This document shows, piece after piece, positions 8,353-17,140 of a stretch of 64,000 nt of DNA. Location of the stretch: contig CAZVNL010000007.1 of the NCBI GenBank assembly GCA_964628055.1, forward strand, positions 1 through 64,000, written 5' to 3'. Each line of letters begins with the position of its first letter. The first letter of the stretch is position 1. This DNA comes from CAZBEL01 sp964628055 (GTDB taxonomy: Bacteria > Fidelibacterota > Marinisomatia > Marinisomatales > TCS56). The translations under genes and the position numbers were made by a program. The notes beneath the pieces were generated by a model. That model did not search any database, was not told where the DNA came from, and was given only the letters and a program-made list of their open reading frames with translations.

Positions 8353-8901
8353 ATGTCTTCCCCGTCTCCAGCCAAAATTTTAATCCTGGGTGTGGGCAAT
8401 TTGCTCCTTTCCGACGAAGGGTTGGGGGTTCACGCTCTGCGGGCCCTGGAGCGCACTTACGACTTTCCACCCCAGGTAACCCTTTTGAAGGGGGGTACGG
8501 GGGCATTAAGTCTTTTACCCGAGATTCAAGGGAGTGATATGGTTTTTATCCTGGACGCCCTGCTATTGAACGAGCCACCGGGGACGGTAGCCCACTTTAG
8601 TTACCAGTCTCTGCCCCCCACCTACCAGCGGAAAGACACCGCCCACGGAATTGATATACTGGATGTCCTGTCAGCAGCTTCCTTCCAGGGCAATCTTCCC
8701 CCGGTGACGATTCTTGGCATTCAGGCCGCGGATATCACCACCCCCAGCCTGGAGCTGACCCCCGCCGTGGCTGCAGCCCTGGAGACGCTACTTAACATGC
8801 TTTTAGCGGAGTTAAAAAAAATAGGTATTACCGTGACACCAAAACCGGAGCTTAAAAATTCAGCTCCAGATGAGGCGCAGGGCGAACAGGAAAATCAGTA
8901 A
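8353..8901 (+). CDS. Hydrogenase maturation endopeptidase (HybD/HysD family)
   Basis: 182 residues. ILGVGNLLLSDEGLG holds the nickel-sensing Glu22; Asp68 (FILDAL) and His98 (DTAHGID) are the other two metal-recognition residues of the family. It removes the C-terminal tail of the large subunit once nickel is inserted, here presumably after His516 of the Sec-containing precursor. The C-terminus is extended by about 25 residues rich in Lys/Glu. Its 3' end overlaps the convergent VKOR-like gene by 42 bases (8860-8901). It is the last gene of the hydrogenase operon, 89 bases after cytochrome b copy 2. Confidence 0.92.
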   Translation: MSSPSPAKILILGVGNLLLSDEGLGVHALRALERTYDFPPQVTLLKGGTGALSLLPEIQGSDMVFILDALLLNEPPGTVAHFSYQSLPPTYQRKDTAHGIDILDVLSAASFQGNLPPVTILGIQAADITTPSLELTPAVAAALETLLNMLLAELKKIGITVTPKPELKNSAPDEAQGEQENQ

Positions 8902-9285
8902 ATTGATCAGGTGGACAGTGAGGCACGGTCGACAGGTGACCCGCAAACGGTAAAGCCCCCACATGAGGTAGAGACTGAATAAAAAGGTAATAAAGGTTAC
9001 GTCCACCAAGATGAAGGAGAAAACCCCCACCTCCATGCCCGTGAGTCCTACCAGGACCAGGAGTCCGGCGTAGTACCAGAGGCCCCAGAGGGCGTTGGGC
9101 TGCCCTAGGGTACGCCCATAAGGCGTCTCCACGATCGTTTCGCAATGGCAATTACCCATTTGGACTATGCGAGGTAACCAACCCACCTGGCGGGGCATTT
9201 TTCCCCGATAAACCCCATAGAAGTAGTACGAGACGAACCCTCCAGCCAGGATGAGGATCCCGATGATAACAAGGTAGGCGTACAA
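8860..9285 (-). CDS. VKOR-like membrane thiol oxidoreductase
   Basis: 141 residues with four predicted membrane helices. Two cysteine pairs, Cys46/Cys48 (NCHCET) and Cys118-R-P-Cys121, and the segment GQPNALWGLWYYAGLL match the vitamin K epoxide reductase fold, in which the CXXC reacts with quinone and the loop Cys pair shuttles disulfides. The loop pair is CXC rather than the widely spaced pair of canonical VKOR. It is last in the hyp operon, 15 bases after the nickel transporter. It may drive disulfide formation or manage thiols in the envelope; a link to hydrogenase or cytochrome c assembly is inferred from position only. Confidence 0.7.
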   Translation of the reverse strand: MYAYLVIIGILILAGGFVSYYFYGVYRGKMPRQVGWLPRIVQMGNCHCETIVETPYGRTLGQPNALWGLWYYAGLLVLVGLTGMEVGVFSFILVDVTFITFLFSLYLMWGLYRLRVTCRPCLTVHLINLLIFLFALRLIWS

Positions 9286-9300
9286 GGTGACCGGCTCCCC

Positions 9301-10020
9301 TTACAACCCGAACAATTTAAGGGAGATTCCCGAGAGGGCGATGATGGCCCCGGCCAGGGCGTGCACGTAGCGTTCTATAACCCCTAACTTGAGGCGCAGT
9401 AAGCCCTTCACGCTCAAAACCGTGATGGCGGTCATGGTGGTAATGGTAGTGACGCCGAAGACGAGGGTAACTGACATTAGACTAAGCCAGTCGTGTAGGG
9501 CGGCGGGGTACATGAGGATGGGAATCAACGGTTCGCAGGGTCCAAGCACGAAGATGATAAACAAAACCCAGGGGGTCGTGGAATGGGGATCACCGTGGAA
9601 GTGGACGTGACTGGTGAGGTGGTGATGGGTGTGCTGATGAGCGCCGGATTCGTGGGTGTGGGTATGGGTATGTTCCCGGGCTCGCCAGGCCAGACGTAAC
9701 CCCCACGCTCCGTAGGCGATCCCGAAACCGATGAGTAACCAACTGGCCACGCCACCCCGCACCGATTCTACACCTTCCAATAGACCCACAGCCAGCCCTA
9801 ACGCCACCCCCATAATCCCCAAGATCACCGACCCCAGGACGTGCCCCAAACCACACAGGATCGTCAACCAGGTCGTCTTGGTGAGACTCCAATTACGTGC
9901 CCGGCCCAACATGATGAATGGCAGGTAGTGATCGGGACCGATTAAAGTGTGGATGAACCCGATGGAAAAGGCGGTGGACAGTAAAATAGAGAGTTCCGTT
10001 GGTTGGGCTACTGAGTTCAA
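9301..10020 (-). CDS. Nickel/cobalt transporter-like membrane protein with His-rich loop
   Basis: 239 residues, six or so membrane helices. Helix 1 carries His24 and GPDHYLPF (Asp30-His31), the signature of the NiCoT/RcnA/UreH superfamily. A cytoplasmic loop at about 115-145 is dense in His (HTHTHTH, HQHTHHH) and would bind nickel. It follows hypE by four bases in the hyp operon, so nickel supply for the [NiFeSe] site is the likely role. Related proteins include exporters; direction of transport cannot be read from sequence. Confidence 0.82.
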   Translation of the reverse strand: MNSVAQPTELSILLSTAFSIGFIHTLIGPDHYLPFIMLGRARNWSLTKTTWLTILCGLGHVLGSVILGIMGVALGLAVGLLEGVESVRGGVASWLLIGFGIAYGAWGLRLAWRAREHTHTHTHESGAHQHTHHHLTSHVHFHGDPHSTTPWVLFIIFVLGPCEPLIPILMYPAALHDWLSLMSVTLVFGVTTITTMTAITVLSVKGLLRLKLGVIERYVHALAGAIIALSGISLKLFGL

Positions 10021-10024
10021 ATCA

Positions 10025-11089
10025 TTAACAAATCCGGGGTAATTGTTCCCCCAAAGGTAACTCTACGATGCGCTGGGTTCCCAAAGTTGTTTGCATTACC
10101 ACCTGTCCCGGGTGTTCTTCAGTCACTTCCCCAATGCGCACAGCCTGGTGTCCCTGGGGGTGGGCCTGCATGGCGTTGAGGACGCGGTGGGCATCCTTTT
10201 CAGGGAGGACGGCGATGAGTTTTCCTTCGTTGGCCACGTAGAGGGGGTCGATGCCCAGGATTTCACAGGCTCCCTGGACATCCGGTCGTACGGGAAGTCG
10301 CTCCTCATAGATACGGATTCCTACCTGGGAAGCCTGGGCCATTTCGTTGAGTGTGGCCGCCACGCCTCCCCGGGTAGGATCGCGCAGGGCATGCAGATGC
10401 GAAGAGACAGCCAGCATGTGGGCCACCAAGTCGTTCAGCGGTGCCGTGTCGCTTAACACCTGGTTTTGAAAGGAAAGCCCCTCCCGACTGGTGAGGACCG
10501 CCATGCCGTGATCTCCGATAAAGCCAGACAGCAGGATCGCGTCTCCCACTTGCAAGTTACGCACGGAGATGTGGACCTTGTCGTCCACCACGCCCAGACC
10601 GGTGGTGGTGATGAATAGTTGGTCACACTGGCCGTGATTCACCACTTTCGTATCGCCCGTGGCCACCGACACTCCAGCGGCCTTGGCTGCGGCTTCCATG
10701 GTGCACAGGATCCGGTGCAGCGTTTTGAGGGGCAGGCCCTCTTCTAATATGAAGCTCACGCTAATATACAGGGGCGTGGCGCCGCACATGGCCACGTCGT
10801 TCACCGTGCCGTTAATGGCCAGGTCCCCGATGTTCCCCCCCGGGAAAAAAAGGGGCTCCACAACGAAACTGTCGGTGGAAAAGGAGACTCTCCCGGGTGG
10901 GAGGGTTAGTTGCGCCTGGTCTTCCAGGGCGTTCAAGGTCTGGTTGCCGAAGCGGGGGAGGAATAAGGTTTCGATGAGTTGGGCGGTGAGCTTACCCCCG
11001 GCCCCGTGGGCGAGTTGAATCGTGTCATAATCGGTTTTTGGCAAGGGGCAGCTCAAACTTTCCGGGGCTATGGTCCTCTTTTTATGCAT
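10025..11089 (-). CDS. hypE: Hydrogenase maturation protein HypE
   Basis: 354 residues, the usual length. The N-terminal LAHGAGGKLTAQLIETLFLPRFGN and the FSTDSFVVEPLFFPGGNIGDLA block are the PurM-like ATP-binding domain. The protein ends PRIC with the C-terminal Cys that is carbamoylated by HypF and dehydrated to thiocyanate, the CN donor for the Fe(CN)2CO centre. Six bases separate it from hypD. Cytoplasmic. Confidence 0.97.
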   Translation of the reverse strand: MHKKRTIAPESLSCPLPKTDYDTIQLAHGAGGKLTAQLIETLFLPRFGNQTLNALEDQAQLTLPPGRVSFSTDSFVVEPLFFPGGNIGDLAINGTVNDVAMCGATPLYISVSFILEEGLPLKTLHRILCTMEAAAKAAGVSVATGDTKVVNHGQCDQLFITTTGLGVVDDKVHISVRNLQVGDAILLSGFIGDHGMAVLTSREGLSFQNQVLSDTAPLNDLVAHMLAVSSHLHALRDPTRGGVAATLNEMAQASQVGIRIYEERLPVRPDVQGACEILGIDPLYVANEGKLIAVLPEKDAHRVLNAMQAHPQGHQAVRIGEVTEEHPGQVVMQTTLGTQRIVELPLGEQLPRIC

Positions 11090-11095
11090 GAAGGG

Positions 11096-12190
11096 TTATT
11101 TCCACTGGGTCCGTTGGTAGCGGTAATAGGCGGCGCAGGCCCCTTCGGCCGAAACCATCGTTGCTCCTAAGGGATGCAGGGGCGTGCAGGTGGTGCCGAA
11201 GGCCTGGCACTGGGGCGGTTTTATGAGCCCTTGCAGTACCGCCCCGCTCTCACACTCCGCGGGCTCCTGGGTATTGATGACGCCCAGGGAAAATTTTTTC
11301 TCGGCGTCGAAGGAAGCGTATTGCTCCTGGATTCGTAACCCCGAGGAGGGAATTTCCCCGATTCCCCGCCATTTCCGAGGGGTCACTTCAAAAACCGCTT
11401 GCACCAGCTCCTGGGCGGGGCGGTTCCCTTCCCTTTTCACCGAACGCAAATACTGGTTTTCTACGCCGTAGCGTCCCGCTTCAAGCATTCTTACAACAAG
11501 GAGGAGGCCCTCTAAAATATCCACCGGCTCGAATCCCGTGGGCACGATGGGAACCCGGTAGCGCTGGGCGATGGGCTCGTATTCCCGCCACCCCATGACG
11601 GTGCACACGTGGCCAGCCGCCAAGTAGCCTTGGACGCGATTCTGTGGGGCGGAGAGCAAAGCCTCCATGGCCGGGGGAACCAGAACGTGACTCACCAGCT
11701 CGCTGAAGTTAGTCAACCCCTCTTTGGCGGCCTGGTAGATGGCCATGGCGTTTCCCGGAGCAGTGGTCTCAAACCCCACGGCGAAGAAGACAATCTCTTT
11801 CTGGGGCTGTTGTCGCGCCAGGGCCAGGGCCTCTAAGGGGGAATAGACAATGCGCACATCGTGGCCCGCCGACTTTACCTGGAGTAAGTCCGTTTCACTG
11901 CCGGGAACCCGGAGCATATCCCCAAAACTGGTGAAAATCACCCCCGGTTGCTGGGCAATCTCAATGGCCCGGTCGATTATTTCTAAGGGGGTTACGCAAA
12001 CGGGACAGCCGGGTCCGTGGACTAGCTCGATTGCTTGGGGCAGTACCTGATCCAGACCATGGCGAATGATGGAATGGGTTTGGCCGCCGCAGATTTCCAT
12101 GATCACCCACGGGCGGGTGACGGTCTTGTGGATTTCCCGCAGAATTTGCCGGGCAATGGCGGGATCGCGGAATTCGGATAAATACTTCAT
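11096..12190 (-). CDS. hypD: Hydrogenase maturation protein HypD
   Basis: 364 residues. MEICGGQTHSIIRHGLDQVLP contains the conserved Cys of the CGGQTH motif; GPGCPVCVTP and the C-terminal Cys set (CESGAVLQGLIKPPQC, FGTTCTPLHPLGATMVSAEGAC) supply the [4Fe-4S] and redox thiols. With HypC it holds the iron while CN and CO ligands are attached. It lies 26 bases after hypC and directly before hypE. No sign of damage. Confidence 0.97.
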   Translation of the reverse strand: MKYLSEFRDPAIARQILREIHKTVTRPWVIMEICGGQTHSIIRHGLDQVLPQAIELVHGPGCPVCVTPLEIIDRAIEIAQQPGVIFTSFGDMLRVPGSETDLLQVKSAGHDVRIVYSPLEALALARQQPQKEIVFFAVGFETTAPGNAMAIYQAAKEGLTNFSELVSHVLVPPAMEALLSAPQNRVQGYLAAGHVCTVMGWREYEPIAQRYRVPIVPTGFEPVDILEGLLLVVRMLEAGRYGVENQYLRSVKREGNRPAQELVQAVFEVTPRKWRGIGEIPSSGLRIQEQYASFDAEKKFSLGVINTQEPAECESGAVLQGLIKPPQCQAFGTTCTPLHPLGATMVSAEGACAAYYRYQRTQWK

Positions 12191-12216
12191 GGCGCTAAAC
12201 TTTGTTTTACCCGCCT

Positions 12217-12510
12217 TTAAGAATCTTTACGGAGCTTGTTCTCTGGCTCGGGGATGTCGTACAAAGCCACCCCCTGGTCCTGGGCGGCGGTGAGCATCTC
12301 TTCCCAGGCGGCGATGGATTTTAAGGCCTCCTCTTCGTCGATGATGGAGATGCCAAAACCAGCGTGAACGATGGTGTACTGGCCCACCTGGATGTCCGGG
12401 ACATATTCCAGACAGGCCTTACTCTGGGTACCCCCGTAATCAATGGTTCCCATGAGTAACTCATGTTCAGTGTAAATACGGACGACTTTCCCGGGGATTC
12501 CTAAGCACAT
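12217..12510 (-). CDS. hypC: Hydrogenase assembly chaperone HypC
   Basis: 97 residues. Starts MCLGIPGKVV; after removal of Met, Cys2 is the essential iron/HypD/large-subunit ligand. YTIVHAGFGISIIDEEEA is the family C-terminal block. Slightly longer than many HypC proteins because of a charged tail. It escorts the Fe(CN)2CO unit to the large subunit. Eight bases downstream of hypF. Confidence 0.97.
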   Translation of the reverse strand: MCLGIPGKVVRIYTEHELLMGTIDYGGTQSKACLEYVPDIQVGQYTIVHAGFGISIIDEEEALKSIAAWEEMLTAAQDQGVALYDIPEPENKLRKDS

Positions 12511-12518
12511 ATCGTTTC

Positions 12519-14777
12519 CTATCCTTGGTTGAGAGTTTGTCTACCGATTAATCCTTGCCCCAGGGCCAAACCCCCGTCGTTGGGCGGGACCTTACGATGG
12601 ACCAGCACCGTAAACCGGGCGCGTTTTAAGGCGGGAACGAGAGCCTCCACCAGCACTTGGTTTTGAAAGACACCCCCGCTCAGGGCCACCAGCTTCAGGC
12701 CCGTGTCAGCACGCGCCTGCCGGGCGAGTTCTACGAAAAGTTTCACCAGGGTCGCATGGAAACGGCTGGCCAGGCGTTCGAGGGACTCCCCGTTTTGTAT
12801 GGCCCGCACCACCGCCCGAATGATGGGCTGCACTGATAGCTGCCATCCCGTCGCGGTTTGTTCCAGTTCATAGGCGAAAGGTCGTACCTTCAGGCTTTGG
12901 ACGCGGTACATGAATTCGATGGCGGCCTGGCCCTCGTAGTGGATGGTTTGCCTACCGCCGCATAAGGCGGCCACCGCGTCGAACAACCGGCCGCAACTGC
13001 TGGTGGGATAGCAGCGCACGTTCCGGGTGACGAGCTCCGCCACTGGCGCCCAGTTATGCTGCTTTAAAAAAGGTAGTTGGGGAAAGTCCTCCCCGAAAGT
13101 CCTTATCAGGTAGCTCAGCGCTATCCGCCAGGGGGCCCGAATGGCCGCGTCCCCGCCCGGTAGGGGCATGTATTCAAAATGGGCGTAACGCTGGAACTCC
13201 CCAAGGTCGCCGATAAGGACCTCTCCCCCCCAGATGGCCCCGTCCGTGCCGTACCCCGTTCCGTCCATGATCAGGCCGATCACTGGTTCCGAGACCTGGT
13301 TTTCGGCCAGCACTGCCGCCAAATGGGCGTGGTGGTGTTGAACGGCCAGGCGTCTGACACCAGTCTGTTCCCGGGCCCAGCGCGTGGAGAAATAGTCGGG
13401 GTGCAGGTCTTGGACGATGAGCTCTGGAACGGTTTCGAAGACCTGCGTCAGGTGGGTAATTGTCTTTTGGAAGGCGGCGTAGGCTTCCTGATTGGCCAGG
13501 TCCCCGATATGTTGACTTAAAAAAGCCCGATCGTCCTTTAACAGGCACACCGTATTTTTCAGTTCCCCGCCAACGGCCAGGACGGGAGGCCCGGTGGAGT
13601 TCACGAAAATGGGTTGGGGGGCATAACCCCGGCTACGTCGCAGGGGCAACACCTGCTTTCCAATTGTTATCATTACGGAATCATCGGTGCGGAGATAGAT
13701 GTCCCGGTCGTGCGTTAGAAAGTAGTCGGCGATATGCTGCAGACGGTGAAAGGCTTCAGCATTGTTCACGCAAATGGGTTCCTCGGTGAGGTTTGCGCTG
13801 GTCATCACCAGGGGCGGCAGTTGGTAGTGAAATAGAATCTGGTGCAGGGGGGTGTAGGGGAGCATAACGCCCAGCCGGGGATTATCGGGGGCCACGGCTT
13901 CGACGATGGGGCTGGGGTGTTTTTTCCGTAACAGGACGATTGGGCGCTGCCAACTGGTGAGAAGCTGTTCTGCCTCCAGAGTTAAATCGCATAGGGTTTG
14001 GGCCGTGGCCAGGTCTGGCACCATGATAGCCAGCGGTTTTTCTTCCCGGTGCTTTCGCTCTCGGAGGCGCCGAACGGCTTTTGCCTCCGTGGCGAGCACC
14101 GCCAGGTGGAAGCCCCCTAATCCCTTAAGCGCTACGATGGCCCCTTCTTTTAACCGCTTGGCCGTTTCCCGCAGGGGTTCGGTGGTGGTCACGGGCGTTT
14201 GATTTGAGGACCACAGCGTGACCATGGGTCCACAGGTCGGACAGGCGTTGGGCTGGGCGTGGAATCGGCGGTTGTGGGGATCGTCGTATTCGGCCTGGCA
14301 TTCTGGACACATGGTGAAACTGGCCATGGAGGTGGCCGCCCGGTCATAGGGTAACTGTTTGATGATGGTAAAGCGCGGACCGCAGTTCGTACAGTTAGTG
14401 AAAGGGTAGAGGTAGCGCCGGTTTTGAGGATCGAAGATTTCTTCTAAGCAGGCCTCGCAGGTGGCCACGTCGGGGGCGATTAGCGTTGTTGGGGTGGTGG
14501 CGTGATGGGAAGGCCTAATCTGGAAGGTGGTATCACCGTTTAAGGGGCTTCCTTGGCTACTAATAGTACGGATCACACACAGAGGCGGGGCGTCTTTATT
14601 GAGGCGGATTTGAAACTGACGGATCGCTTGTGCGCGGCCTTCCACCTCGATCTCCACACCGGTAGAGGTGTTGGTAACGTAGCCTGTGAGGTGGTGCTGG
14701 TGGGCTAAATTGTAAATGAAGGGACGAAAGCCAACCCCCTGGACGATGCCGTCAATGGTAATGTGCTTTCGTTGCAT
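12519..14777 (-). CDS. hypF: Carbamoyltransferase HypF
   Basis: 752 residues with the full domain order: acylphosphatase-like (1-90, GIVQGVGFRPF), two zinc-finger units (CEACL...NCTNC and CPECQ...ACPTC, about 105-185), YrdC-like adenylation domain (about 200-390), and the Kae1-like C-terminal domain with VQHHHAHLAAVLAEN and the DGTGYGTDG metal/nucleotide motif. It makes the thiocarboxamide on HypE from carbamoyl phosphate. Six bases separate it from hypB. Confidence 0.97.
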   Translation of the reverse strand: MQRKHITIDGIVQGVGFRPFIYNLAHQHHLTGYVTNTSTGVEIEVEGRAQAIRQFQIRLNKDAPPLCVIRTISSQGSPLNGDTTFQIRPSHHATTPTTLIAPDVATCEACLEEIFDPQNRRYLYPFTNCTNCGPRFTIIKQLPYDRAATSMASFTMCPECQAEYDDPHNRRFHAQPNACPTCGPMVTLWSSNQTPVTTTEPLRETAKRLKEGAIVALKGLGGFHLAVLATEAKAVRRLRERKHREEKPLAIMVPDLATAQTLCDLTLEAEQLLTSWQRPIVLLRKKHPSPIVEAVAPDNPRLGVMLPYTPLHQILFHYQLPPLVMTSANLTEEPICVNNAEAFHRLQHIADYFLTHDRDIYLRTDDSVMITIGKQVLPLRRSRGYAPQPIFVNSTGPPVLAVGGELKNTVCLLKDDRAFLSQHIGDLANQEAYAAFQKTITHLTQVFETVPELIVQDLHPDYFSTRWAREQTGVRRLAVQHHHAHLAAVLAENQVSEPVIGLIMDGTGYGTDGAIWGGEVLIGDLGEFQRYAHFEYMPLPGGDAAIRAPWRIALSYLIRTFGEDFPQLPFLKQHNWAPVAELVTRNVRCYPTSSCGRLFDAVAALCGGRQTIHYEGQAAIEFMYRVQSLKVRPFAYELEQTATGWQLSVQPIIRAVVRAIQNGESLERLASRFHATLVKLFVELARQARADTGLKLVALSGGVFQNQVLVEALVPALKRARFTVLVHRKVPPNDGGLALGQGLIGRQTLNQG

Positions 14778-14783
14778 GGAGGG

Positions 14784-15572
14784 TTACGGTGTGGTACCTG
14801 TGTGACGTAGGGTTTCCAGATACTTCAACCAGGTTTCCAGACCCGCCTCCGTTTGGGCCGAAAGGCGTATGAAACGCAGGTGGGGATTGATTGAGTGCGC
14901 ATAGGTCTGGAACTGCGCTTCGTCGAAATCCACGTAGGGGAGCAAGTCGATTTTATTGATAACACAGGTTTGTGCCGCAGCGAAGATGGTGTCGTATTTC
15001 AACGGTTTGTCGGTCCCCTCGGTGACGCTGACGATAACCATTTTCTCTGCTTCCCCTAAATCGAACAGGGCCGGGCAGACTAGATTTCCTACATTCTCAA
15101 TAAACAAGAGGGACTGGTGCGGTGGGTTCAACTGGTGTAAGGCATCGTGAATCATGTGGGCATCTAAGTGGCACCCCGTGCCCGTGTTGATCTGAAGGGC
15201 CACCGCGCCGCTAACTTGGATCCGCCGGGCGTCCTGGAGGGTTTGTTGGTCCCCTTCGATGACCGTAATGGGAACGGTTTTATTTAAATGGGCGATGGTC
15301 TTTTCTAACAAGGTGGTTTTCCCCGCCCCGGGGGAACTGAGGAGATTAATGGCCAGAATCTCCTGGCTCCGAAGATGTTCCCGGTTGTGAGCGGCCAGTT
15401 CGTCGTTTTTAGCCAGAAGTTCCTGCTGAACTTGGATTTGTCGCTGGGAGGCGGCCGGCTGGTCGTGGCTATGGTCCGGGACGGTTGGGTGGTGGGGGGC
15501 AAGCGAGGAAGGGTTTAATTTAGTCATGGTCACCGGATGATCCGGTTGACCGCAGCCACAGGTGTCACACAT
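14784..15572 (-). CDS. hypB: Hydrogenase nickel-insertion GTPase HypB
   Basis: 262 residues. The N-terminal MCDTCGCGQ is the high-affinity nickel site found in some HypB proteins, followed by a short His-containing stretch. The G domain carries NLLSSPGAGKTTLLEKT (P-loop), IEGDQQT, ENVGNLVCP (switch/metal region) and NKIDLLPY (guanine specificity). It works with HypA to load nickel into the large subunit. Eight bases after hypA. Confidence 0.97.
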   Translation of the reverse strand: MCDTCGCGQPDHPVTMTKLNPSSLAPHHPTVPDHSHDQPAASQRQIQVQQELLAKNDELAAHNREHLRSQEILAINLLSSPGAGKTTLLEKTIAHLNKTVPITVIEGDQQTLQDARRIQVSGAVALQINTGTGCHLDAHMIHDALHQLNPPHQSLLFIENVGNLVCPALFDLGEAEKMVIVSVTEGTDKPLKYDTIFAAAQTCVINKIDLLPYVDFDEAQFQTYAHSINPHLRFIRLSAQTEAGLETWLKYLETLRHTGTTP

Positions 15573-15580
15573 GGTTCATC

Positions 15581-15922
15581 TCAATCTATGGTTATGGTAG
15601 TGATGCGCAGAGTTTTACCAGCCAGGACATTCATACCCCAGTTGCCGCACTCAGGGCAGCGATTGGCAAACGACTGGATCTGGCCCTCGTAATGACAGAC
15701 GGGGCATTGGCCCCGGCCGGGAATCTCGGTAATCTTCAACTGACAGTCGTGGGCCAGGGTGTTTTGTTTAGCCACCTCAAAACAGGTGACCAGGGCCGCT
15801 TTCATTACGCCGGAAAGGGTCCCCATCTCCAGTTCAATATGCGTAATCCGTTTGGCCTGGGCCTTCTGAGCGGTCTCCAGGGCCAGGTCTACCAGGTTCA
15901 ACGCCAGGGTCATTTCGTGCAT
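15581..15922 (-). CDS. hypA: Hydrogenase nickel-incorporation protein HypA
   Basis: 113 residues. Begins MHEMTLA with the nickel-ligand His2, and has the zinc site CPVC (about 87-90) and CPEC (about 104-107). It delivers nickel with HypB. First gene of the leftward operon hypA-B-F-C-D-E plus the nickel transporter and the VKOR-like gene. It is divergent from the cytochrome genes, with 362 bases between them. Confidence 0.96.
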   Translation of the reverse strand: MHEMTLALNLVDLALETAQKAQAKRITHIELEMGTLSGVMKAALVTCFEVAKQNTLAHDCQLKITEIPGRGQCPVCHYEGQIQSFANRCPECGNWGMNVLAGKTLRITTITID

Positions 15923-16284
15923 TTTAAGGGCCTTTGTAGAAGCTAAGTTACAAAATTACATTTCTAATGTCACCCCAGTCATTTCCCCCTCAGCATACGG
16001 TTTTTATCGCCCCCTACTCTAACTTGGGATTGTTTAATAGACCGTACTTACGAGGAAAAACCGGTAAGTTAGGCGAGTTTTAGGCAGAGTCAGGTTATTT
16101 AAGAGAACAGGATAAGTTTATCTATTTTCTTGTTGTGTTTACGAAATTCTCCCTATATTAAGTGCACGTTATTTGGTGATATCCGATTGGGTTTTACCGT
16201 ACCGCAAAAACTGTGAAACCCGCCAGACTCACCAATAATGAGCACCTTGAGGAGTACAAAAAGCTAAAGGAAGGAGATCTAAAA
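15923..16284. other. Divergent intergenic region, hypA / cytochrome cluster
   Basis: 362 bases without a gene. It should hold the hypA promoter leftward and the cytochrome promoter rightward. ACTTAC (16045-16050) and GTAAGT (16063-16068) form a 6-bp inverted repeat with 12-bp spacing that could be a regulator site. The rightward promoter candidate is listed separately. Confidence 0.5.
16130..16159 (+). promoter_or_regulatory. Sigma70-like promoter candidate for the cytochrome cluster
   Basis: TTGTTG (16130-16135) and TATATT (16154-16159) with 18 bases between them, 126 bases before the dihaem cytochrome start. Each hexamer departs from consensus, and FCB bacteria often use different -7/-33 elements, so this is tentative. 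Confidence 0.3.
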
Positions 16285-17049
16285 ATGAAATATCGCAATT
16301 CTCTAATTGGGGGATTACTTATAGTCATGTTGGTGTTATTTGTAGGCTGTGAAGAGACCTCCAAGAAGCACTATGCTGATGAGAACTGGAGTGATGCCAA
16401 CCTCGTGCGCGGAGGGTTACTCTATGACAAGTGGTGGAAGGTAAACGGATCTGCTGAGCCTACTACCGACTTCCCTCTCTATGCCAGCGGCGAGGGTACC
16501 AAGAGCGGAAGCGACACCTGGAAATGTAAAGAATGTCACGGTTGGGACTACATTGGTGATGAAGGCCATTATGCTACCGGTAGTCACTATACCGGTTTTG
16601 AAGGCGTCTGGACGGCCCGTCTGAATGACCATGCCGATATCTTTGATGCCATAAAGGATGAGGGTGGCGACCATGATTTCTCATCCGTTTTAAGCGATGA
16701 TGATGTCCTGGATCTAACCAAGTTCATCGCTGATGGGCTGGTCGACATGGGAGATTACATTGACGCCAATGGTGTCGTAACCGGTGATACCACCAATGGT
16801 GCTACCCTGTTTGCGGCTAATTGTGAAGCGTGCCATGGTGCTGATGGTCAAACCTTGCCTATTGAAGAAGATGAAGCTGGAGTCGTAGGTGTCGGATGGT
16901 TGGCTGATGATAATCCCTGGGAAATGTTACATAAAATTCGTTGGGGTCAACCTGGAACGTCCATGCCCAGTATGAAAGATGTGGGTTTGACGGATGACGA
17001 ATGTGCCGATATTTTGGCCTATGCCCAAAACTCACTCCCGGGTATGTAA
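16285..17049 (+). CDS. Dihaem c-type cytochrome lipoprotein
   Basis: 254 residues from the ATG at 16285, chosen for the AAGGAAGGAG just upstream; an in-frame ATG-free extension to 16213 is not needed. The signal peptide ends with a lipobox (LFVGC). Two haem motifs, CKECH and CEACH, lie in separate cytochrome c-like lobes; the second is a class I type with downstream SMPSM giving the Met ligand. The mature protein is strongly acidic. Followed closely by a strong terminator, so it can be expressed apart from the genes behind it. Periplasmic electron carrier. Confidence 0.85.
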   Translation: MKYRNSLIGGLLIVMLVLFVGCEETSKKHYADENWSDANLVRGGLLYDKWWKVNGSAEPTTDFPLYASGEGTKSGSDTWKCKECHGWDYIGDEGHYATGSHYTGFEGVWTARLNDHADIFDAIKDEGGDHDFSSVLSDDDVLDLTKFIADGLVDMGDYIDANGVVTGDTTNGATLFAANCEACHGADGQTLPIEEDEAGVVGVGWLADDNPWEMLHKIRWGQPGTSMPSMKDVGLTDDECADILAYAQNSLPGM

Positions 17050-17081
17050 ACGACTCATTTTAAATACCTGACTATCAAGAC

Positions 17082-17116
17082 ACGAGGGGGTGAACTGCTC
17101 ATCCCCTCGTATTTTT
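17082..17116 (+). terminator. Rho-independent terminator after the dihaem cytochrome
   Basis: ACGAGGGG (17082-17089) pairs exactly with CCCCTCGT (17103-17110), extended by a G-T wobble, with an 11-nt loop, followed by ATTTTT. It stands 25 bases before the next cytochrome start and may be partly read through. Confidence 0.85.
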
Positions 17117-17140
17117 AGAAAACGAAAGGAGGGCTTTAAA

